Assembly: GCF_039539445.1 (NCBI RefSeq) | Contig: NZ_BAABDD010000033.1 | Coordinates: 1 to 48,355, forward strand | Reading direction: 5' to 3' | Origin: Salinactinospora qingdaonensis | GTDB taxonomy: Bacteria > Actinomycetota > Actinomycetes > Streptosporangiales > Streptosporangiaceae | DNA: 48,355 nucleotides | Shown: piece by piece, positions 43,715-48,355 of the stretch | Position numbering within the stretch: position 1 is the stretch's first letter | Layout of the letters: each line of letters opens with the position of its first letter | The notes under the pieces: model-generated | What the model was told of the DNA's origin: nothing | The model's input: the letters and a program-made list of their open reading frames with translations, nothing else | Databases searched by the model: none | Program-made: the position numbers and the translations under genes

Positions 43715-46186
43715 ATGATCCGTCAGACCCTGCACGACGGCTGGCACGTGGCGGCGACCGCGGGGCCGGTGCCCGAGCATGTGGCCGGTCGCCATGTGCC
43801 CGCCACGGTCCCGGGCAGCGCCCACCTGGACCTGCTGGCGGCCGGTCTGATCCCCGATCCCTACCTCGACCAAGCCGAGGCCGAACTCGCCTGGACCCAC
43901 CGCACTGACTGGCGCTACACCCTCACCTTCGAGGCCGAGGAAGCCATGGCCGACGAGCGTATCGATCTGGCCTTTGACGGCCTGGACACCGTGGCCACCG
44001 TCGAACTCAACGGCCAGCCGGTGGGCACGACCGCCAACATGCACCGCGGGTACCGCTTCAACGTAGGCGACCTGCTGCGCGGTGGCACCAACGAGTTGAC
44101 CGTGTCGTTTCGCTCGGCGCTGGCCTACGCCGAAGAGGTCGAAGAACAACTGGGAGCGCGGCCCCACTCCTACCCGCACCCGTTCAACATGATCCGCAAG
44201 ATGGCCTGTAGCTTCGGCTGGGACTGGGGGCCGGACCTACAGACGGCGGGCATCTGGAAGCCGGTGCGTCTGGAGCGCTGGCGCACTGCCCGGCTGGGGC
44301 AGGTGCGACCGCTGGTCACGGTCAACGACGACGGTTCCGGCCGGGTCGAGGTACGCGCCGAGATCGAGCGCGCCGGCACCACCGCCGACACCGAACTGGT
44401 GATCAGCGCGACGGTGGCCGGGCGCGAGGCGCGCGTGACCGTGCCGCAGGACCACAGTACGGCCGTCCTCGTCCTTGACGTGTCCGACGTGCGGCTGTGG
44501 TGGCCGGCGGGCTACGGGGAGCAGCCGCTGTACGACCTGGAGGTCATGCTTGCCCGCCCCGACGGCCGGCCCCTCGACTCCGCCTCGCGCCGGGTGGGGT
44601 TCCGTACCATCACCGTGGATACCACCCCTGACGAGATCGGAACCCCTTTCACGGTGATGGTCAACGGCACCCCCATCTTCGTTAAGGGCGCCAACTGGAT
44701 TCCCGACGACCATTTCCTCACCCGCATCACGCGGGAACGCCTGGCCCGCCGCGTCGACCAAGCCCTGGGCGCCCACATGAACATGTTGCGGGTCTGGGGC
44801 GGCGGGATCTACGAGACCGACGACTTCTACGACGTCTGCGACGAGCGCGGCATGCTCGTGTGGCAGGACTTCCCCTTCGCCTGCGCCGCCTACCCCGAGG
44901 AGGAGCCGCTACGCAGCGAGATCGAGGCCGAAGCCCGGGAGAACGTCGCACGGCTGGTCTCGCGGGCATCGCTGGCGCTGTGGAACGGCAACAACGAGAA
45001 CCTGTGGGGCTTCGCCGACTGGGGGTGGCGCGAGCCGCTGGCGGGCCGCACGTGGGGGCTGGGCTACTACACCGAACTGCTGCCGCGGGTCGTGGCTGAA
45101 CTCGACCCGACCCGCTTCTACGCCACCGGTAGCCCCTACAGCCCCGACGAGCAGAGCCACCCCAACGACGCCGACCACGGCACCCGCCACGAGTGGCAGG
45201 TGTGGAACCAACGCGACTACACCACCTACCGCGAGCACGTGCCGCGATTCTGCTCGGAGTTCGGCTTCCAGGGGCCGCCCACGTGGGCGACCCTGACCCG
45301 CTGGATTCACGACGAGCCGCTGACGCCCACCTCGCCGGCGTTCCTGCTGCACCAGAAGGCCAACGACGGCAACGGTAAACTCCACCGCGGCCTGGCGCCC
45401 CACCTGCCGGTGCCTGAGGCGTTCGGGGATTGGCACTGGGCCACCCAGCTCAATCAGGCCCGCGCCGTCATCTTCGGGGTCGAACACTTCCGCTCCTGGT
45501 GGCCGCGCACCGCCGGAGCGATCGTGTGGCAGCTCAACGACTGCTGGCCGGTCACCTCCTGGGCCGCCGTCGACGGCGACGAGCGTCCCAAACCGCTGTG
45601 GTACGGGCTACGCCACGCCTACGCGCCTCGGCTGTTGACCGTGCAGCCGAGGGAGAACGGGCCGGCCCTGGTGGCCGTCAACGACACCGACACGGCCTGG
45701 AGCGAGCAGGTGACGCTGCACCGCCAAAGGTTCGACGGCACCCTTGTCCACGCCGGTAGGATCGACGTCGACGTGGCCCCCCGCAGCGTGGTCTGGGTCG
45801 AGCTGGCCGACCCGGGGCTGCTCTCGGGCGAGGCGAAAGAGGAGGTGCTGGTGGCGACGTCGCGCGAGACGCGGGCCATGCACCTCTTCAGCGAGGACAT
45901 CGATCTGGCCTACGACCCGGACCCGCTTACCGCCGAGGCCGTCGCCGTCGACGAAGGCTACCGGGTCGACGTGCGAGCCACCTCGTTCGCGCGTGATGTG
46001 GCCGTCTTGGCCGACCGGGTGGCACCCGACGCCGAGGTCGACGAGATGCTGGTGTCGCTGCTGGCCGGCGAGACGTACTCGTTCACCGTCCGCACCGGTG
46101 CACAACTGGACCCGGCCGAGCTGACCGGCCCGGAAGTGCTGCGCTGCGCCAACGATCTGCACCAGGGAGGGGGCGGCACCGGATGA
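43715..46186 (+). CDS. manB: Beta-mannosidase, GH2 family
   Basis: It removes mannose from the non-reducing ends of beta-manno-oligosaccharides produced by mannanases. The 823-residue protein has the GH2 layout: an N-terminal sugar-binding domain (FDGLDTVATVELNGQPVG), beta-sandwich and TIM barrel. In the barrel WNGNNEN supplies the acid/base Glu (428) and FCSEFGFQ the nucleophile Glu (515). No signal peptide is seen, so it acts inside the cell on imported oligosaccharides. The ATG at 43715 is chosen with GGAG 9 nt upstream; a TTG two codons earlier is open. Its stop overlaps the next gene by four bases (ATGA). Confidence 0.93.
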   Translation: MIRQTLHDGWHVAATAGPVPEHVAGRHVPATVPGSAHLDLLAAGLIPDPYLDQAEAELAWTHRTDWRYTLTFEAEEAMADERIDLAFDGLDTVATVELNGQPVGTTANMHRGYRFNVGDLLRGGTNELTVSFRSALAYAEEVEEQLGARPHSYPHPFNMIRKMACSFGWDWGPDLQTAGIWKPVRLERWRTARLGQVRPLVTVNDDGSGRVEVRAEIERAGTTADTELVISATVAGREARVTVPQDHSTAVLVLDVSDVRLWWPAGYGEQPLYDLEVMLARPDGRPLDSASRRVGFRTITVDTTPDEIGTPFTVMVNGTPIFVKGANWIPDDHFLTRITRERLARRVDQALGAHMNMLRVWGGGIYETDDFYDVCDERGMLVWQDFPFACAAYPEEEPLRSEIEAEARENVARLVSRASLALWNGNNENLWGFADWGWREPLAGRTWGLGYYTELLPRVVAELDPTRFYATGSPYSPDEQSHPNDADHGTRHEWQVWNQRDYTTYREHVPRFCSEFGFQGPPTWATLTRWIHDEPLTPTSPAFLLHQKANDGNGKLHRGLAPHLPVPEAFGDWHWATQLNQARAVIFGVEHFRSWWPRTAGAIVWQLNDCWPVTSWAAVDGDERPKPLWYGLRHAYAPRLLTVQPRENGPALVAVNDTDTAWSEQVTLHRQRFDGTLVHAGRIDVDVAPRSVVWVELADPGLLSGEAKEEVLVATSRETRAMHLFSEDIDLAYDPDPLTAEAVAVDEGYRVDVRATSFARDVAVLADRVAPDAEVDEMLVSLLAGETYSFTVRTGAQLDPAELTGPEVLRCANDLHQGGGGTG

Positions 46187-47064
46187 GCGCGTCTGGGTCC
46201 ACCACAGGGGGAGTGGTTGGGCTGGTGCTGGCCCGGCCGGTGCGGCTGCTGGGCGCCGAACCGTTCTTCATGGAGTTCATCGGCGGGATCGAGGAACGCC
46301 TGGCTGAACGTGGGATGTCCCTGCTGCTGCACGTCGTCACGGACCACGAGGCCGAGATCGACACCTACCGTAGGTGGACCCAGCGGCAACTGGTGGACGC
46401 GGTCGCAGTGGTGAACCTGACCGTCGGTGATCGGCGTCCGGCCGTGCTGGCGGAATTGGGGCTGCCGGCCGTGCTGGTGGGCGCGTGGGATGACGAGCCC
46501 ACCCTGCCGGCGGTGCCCACCGATAACGACACGCCTGTGCGCGAGGCGCTGGCCCAGCTCATCAGTCTCGGACACCGGCGCGTGGCGCGCGTGAGCGGCC
46601 CCATGACCCTGCTGCACACGCGGGCGCGCACCACTGCGCTGGTCGAGGCGTGCCGCCAAGTGGGCCTGGAGTCACCGATCGTTCTGGAGGGCGACTATTC
46701 CCACGAGGCGGGCACAGACCGCACGGTGGAGCTGCTGCGACGCGCGGAACCGCCCACGGCGATCCTCTACGACAACGACGTGATGGCGGTGGCCGGGTTG
46801 GCCGCCGCCACAGGGCGCGGGGTCGCTGTTCCGCAACAGCTCAGCTTGGTCGCCTGGGACGACTCCACGTTGTGCCGGCTGTCTTCCCCACCGCTGACCA
46901 CCATGAGCGTCGACGTGTACCAGTACGGCGTCTCGGTGGCCGCGTCCCTGTTGGAGCACATCGACGGCGTCCCTGTCACCGACCGCACCTCCCCCGCCGC
47001 CCGTTTCGTTCCCAGAGGCAGTACCGCGACCGCCCCTTCTCCCCACTCCTCAGCCAGCGAATAG
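46183..47064 (+). CDS. LacI-type sugar-sensing protein without a DNA-binding domain
   Basis: The 293-residue product aligns with the effector-binding (periplasmic-binding-protein-like) half of LacI/GalR regulators: GVVGLVLARP, PFFMEFIGGIEERLAERGMS, ISLGHRRVARVSGP, TAILYDNDVMAVAGL and LSLVAWDDSTLCRLSSPPLT. LacI regulators normally have about 60 further N-terminal residues with a helix-turn-helix and hinge; here the core starts at residue 10 and the upstream bases encode the end of manB, so the domain is absent, not missed. Start ATG at 46183 with GGAGGGGG upstream, coupled to manB. It could be a decayed regulator or a ligand-sensing partner. No signal peptide. Confidence 0.8.
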   Translation: MSASGSTTGGVVGLVLARPVRLLGAEPFFMEFIGGIEERLAERGMSLLLHVVTDHEAEIDTYRRWTQRQLVDAVAVVNLTVGDRRPAVLAELGLPAVLVGAWDDEPTLPAVPTDNDTPVREALAQLISLGHRRVARVSGPMTLLHTRARTTALVEACRQVGLESPIVLEGDYSHEAGTDRTVELLRRAEPPTAILYDNDVMAVAGLAAATGRGVAVPQQLSLVAWDDSTLCRLSSPPLTTMSVDVYQYGVSVAASLLEHIDGVPVTDRTSPAARFVPRGSTATAPSPHSSASE

Positions 47065-47202
47065 CGGCGGCCACGCGGCTCCGTCCCTGCCACGGTCTCC
47101 TCAGCCGTAGCCCCGGAGAGCAACGCCCCTGAAGAGCCCCGACCACGCCAACGTTTTCCTTTGGCGCGGAAAAGCCGGCTCCTAAGGTAACGCCGGGCAC
47201 GA

Positions 47203-47342
47203 GGTTGTTGTTTTTGAACGGCTGGGGTCGGGCCGTGGGACGTGTTCTCCCGTTCGCTCGTGCCTCGATCGCTGCGCGATCTCGGCAGCCTGCGGGGGCA
47301 CCCACCGCCTGCTCTCGCCGCCCTTTTCAAAAAACAACAACC
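47203..47342 (+). repeat. Dispersed repeat element, copy B, with terminal inverted repeats
   Basis: A 140-bp element with ends GGTTGTTGTTTTTGAA (47203-47218) and TTCAAAAAACAACAACC (47326-47342) that pair with each other apart from one extra base. It contains the 29-nt core (47256-47284) and CTCTCGCCGCCCTTTT near the right end, as in copy A. It lies after the LacI-type gene. The stretch 47065-47202 before it has a weak hairpin (CGCCAA and TTGGCG, 47146-47166) and no gene. Confidence 0.8.
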
Positions 47343-47639
47343 GAGGAGAGGCCAAGGGCTTCCTTCCCGCAGCGCCCCTCGGGCTCTTGTTGACACCACC
47401 TTGCTGTGTGTCCGGCTGACTGCGCCACGTAGCGGACTGGCCGCATGTCGGTTTCTTCCGGCTATCCCGGCCGCGCCGGATCGCACGACCTCCCGCCACG
47501 GAAGCCCCCCTGACTGCTCGCGCGGCCGGCCGCACCCGCCGCAGTGCCTCCCGCATCAAGCAACACAAGCGCCCGCCACCATCCGTCACGAGTGCTGCTC
47601 TCCACTGGTATCCCCACACAGCCCACCCTGAAAAACTCT
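47343..47639. other. Intergenic region upstream of the duplicated xylanase leader
   Basis: About 300 bp between the dispersed repeat and the first xylanase operator-like element. No gene, hairpin or promoter was recognised. Confidence 0.4.
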
Positions 47640-47650
47640 CGAAACTTTCT
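47640..47650. promoter_or_regulatory. Xylanase-type operator element, upstream copy
   Basis: CGAAACTTTCT differs at the last base from the palindrome CGAAACTTTCG known from actinomycete xylanase promoters. It lies 16 bp before the upstream 135-bp repeat copy. Confidence 0.55.
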
Positions 47651-47665
47651 AATCTACTCGTAACC

Positions 47666-47800
47666 TTCCGGAATTCATTGACAACCCGACAGAGCCAGAC
47701 AGACACTGTTCGGCATCGACAGACACAACCACCGTCGATCCAGGTCACCGACCGTGACCTGGTCCTCCGACCGTCGACCACATGACAACCGGCCACCCCA
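47666..47800 (+). repeat. 135-bp direct repeat, copy 1 (promoter/leader-like)
   Basis: Identical by eye to 47978-48112, 312 bp downstream. It contains TTGACA (47678-47683) and the interrupted palindrome CCAGGTCAC-CGACC-GTGACCTGG (47740-47762). After it, weaker similarity continues into a GCGGC/GCCGC hairpin region, but no xylanase start codon follows, so it appears to be a spare promoter/leader with no gene of its own. Confidence 0.9.
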
Positions 47801-47952
47801 CCCGCGTTGCCCAAGGCCGACACACAGCGGCCTCCGCTTTAGCCGCCCCAGCGCCCACCCCCATATCACACTGCCCGAGCAACGTCGCCGGAGGGACCGA
47901 TGCCCGCCTACCCTCCGCCAATACGCCCGGACAGCATGCGCCGGAACATCCC

Positions 47953-47975
47953 TGAAACTTTCGTAGTTTACGAAA
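47953..47975. promoter_or_regulatory. Overlapping xylanase-type operator and TTTCGTA palindrome
   Basis: TGAAACTTTCG (47953-47963) is one base from CGAAACTTTCG. It overlaps a second perfect inverted repeat, TTTCGTA-GTT-TACGAAA (47959-47975). Both lie just upstream of the TTGACA at 47990, where a repressor would block transcription. Confidence 0.6.
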
Positions 47976-47977
47976 TA

Positions 47978-48112
47978 TTCCGGAATTCATTGACAACCCG
48001 ACAGAGCCAGACAGACACTGTTCGGCATCGACAGACACAACCACCGTCGATCCAGGTCACCGACCGTGACCTGGTCCTCCGACCGTCGACCACATGACAA
48101 CCGGCCACCCCA
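47978..48112 (+). promoter_or_regulatory. Xylanase promoter and leader (135-bp direct repeat, copy 2)
   Basis: The second copy of the 135-bp repeat, directly upstream of the xylanase gene. TTGACA (47990-47995) with an 18-bp spacer to a weak GACACT (48014-48019) is the likely promoter. The leader then carries the CCAGGTCAC/GTGACCTGG palindrome (48052-48074). Confidence 0.6.
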
Positions 48113-48136
48113 ATCGCGTTGTCCGAGGTCGACGTG

Positions 48137-48163
48137 CGGCGGCCGTATCCCCCTCGGCCGCCG
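48137..48163 (+). promoter_or_regulatory. Hairpin before the xylanase ribosome binding site
   Basis: CGGCGGCCG (48137-48145) and CGGCCGCCG (48155-48163) form a perfect 9-bp stem with a 9-nt loop, ending about 12 nt before the GAGGAGG ribosome binding site. It may stabilise the mRNA. Confidence 0.6.
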
Positions 48164-48189
48164 TTGGCCTTCACGAGGAGGAAACACCT

Positions 48190-48355
48190 ATGAACGACGC
48201 CCCCGCACTTCCCAAAAGCCACCGACGCAGCCGTGCCAGGTCGATCCTGGGGCGGGTCTGTGCCGTGGCGGTCTCGGTGGCCACGGCCACCGCGCTGCTG
48301 CCCGGCACCGCCAACGCGGCCGTGACCTCCAACCAAACCGGCAACCACGACGGCT
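48190..48355 (+). CDS. xyl11A: Secreted endo-beta-1,4-xylanase, GH11, N-terminal part
   Basis: The first 55 codons; the gene runs off the window. The product starts with a basic N region (KSHRRSRARS), a hydrophobic segment (VCAVAVSVATATALLPG) and a cleavage site ANA-A. The mature protein then begins AVTSNQTGNHDG, matching the start of GH11 xylanases such as Thermobifida Xyl11A. The enzyme would cut xylan outside the cell. ATG start with GAGGAGG 9 nt upstream. The identification rests on a short stretch but is supported by the xylanase-type operator and the neighbouring hemicellulose genes. Confidence 0.8.
   Translation, partial: MNDAPALPKSHRRSRARSILGRVCAVAVSVATATALLPGTANAAVTSNQTGNHDG

Overview
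The window is high-GC DNA from an actinomycete. The ribosomal operon layout (no rpsD between rpsK and rpoA, rplM-rpsI placed beyond truA), the frequent GTG starts and the hemicellulase genes at the right end suggest a filamentous, plant-biomass-degrading member of the Streptosporangiales such as Thermobifida or Nocardiopsis. That placement is an inference from recognised proteins, not a search result.

Layout, left to right. Positions 1-1261 hold no convincing gene but carry two tandem repeat arrays (134-bp and 66-bp units) and copies of a dispersed repeat. Positions 1262-10879 are a mixed chromosomal segment: a PrsW-like intramembrane protease, a membrane-anchored endonuclease/exonuclease/phosphatase-fold protein, a Nudix hydrolase, the fused NAD(P)HX repair enzyme, a decayed alpha/beta-hydrolase, a DUF4913 protein, a glutathionylspermidine-synthase-like ATP-grasp enzyme with a lipoprotein partner, and pantothenate kinase. 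Positions 11181-15739 hold glmS, convergent glmM (amino-sugar supply for the cell wall) and the rplM-rpsI operon. Positions 16496-18694 encode a large proline-rich membrane protein in the truA-rplM gap, which in mycobacteria holds the ESX-4 locus.

Positions 19098-41658 are one long run on the minus strand. In transcription order it is rpsL-rpsG-fusA-tuf (str), rpsJ-rplC-rplD-rplW-rplB-rpsS-rplV-rpsC-rplP-rpmC-rpsQ (S10), rplN-rplX-rplE-rpsN-rpsH-rplF-rplR-rpsE-rpmD-rplO-secY-adk-map (spc), a DUF1707 membrane protein, and infA-rpmJ-rpsM-rpsK-rpoA-rplQ-truA (alpha). Many junctions overlap by 1-4 nt, as expected for translational coupling. Promoter-like sequences precede rpsL and rplM, and hairpins lie after tuf, rpsN, rplO, rplQ and rpsI.

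Positions 42109-48355 form a hemicellulose-use island: a ROK repressor divergent from a GH2 beta-mannosidase, a LacI-type sensor with no DNA-binding domain overlapping the mannosidase stop, and the first 55 codons of a secreted GH11 xylanase. The xylanase promoter/leader is duplicated as a perfect 135-bp direct repeat, each copy preceded by an element close to the CGAAACTTTCG repeat of actinomycete xylanase promoters.

Most of the window is ordinary conserved machinery. The items most worth checking are the dispersed repeat whose terminal arms co-vary between copies, the duplicated xylanase promoter, the HTH-less LacI protein, and the perfect 27-bp inverted repeat between the Nudix and phosphatase-fold genes. 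I saw no CRISPR array, tRNA, rRNA or intact insertion sequence, and nothing that can be claimed outright as a new system.
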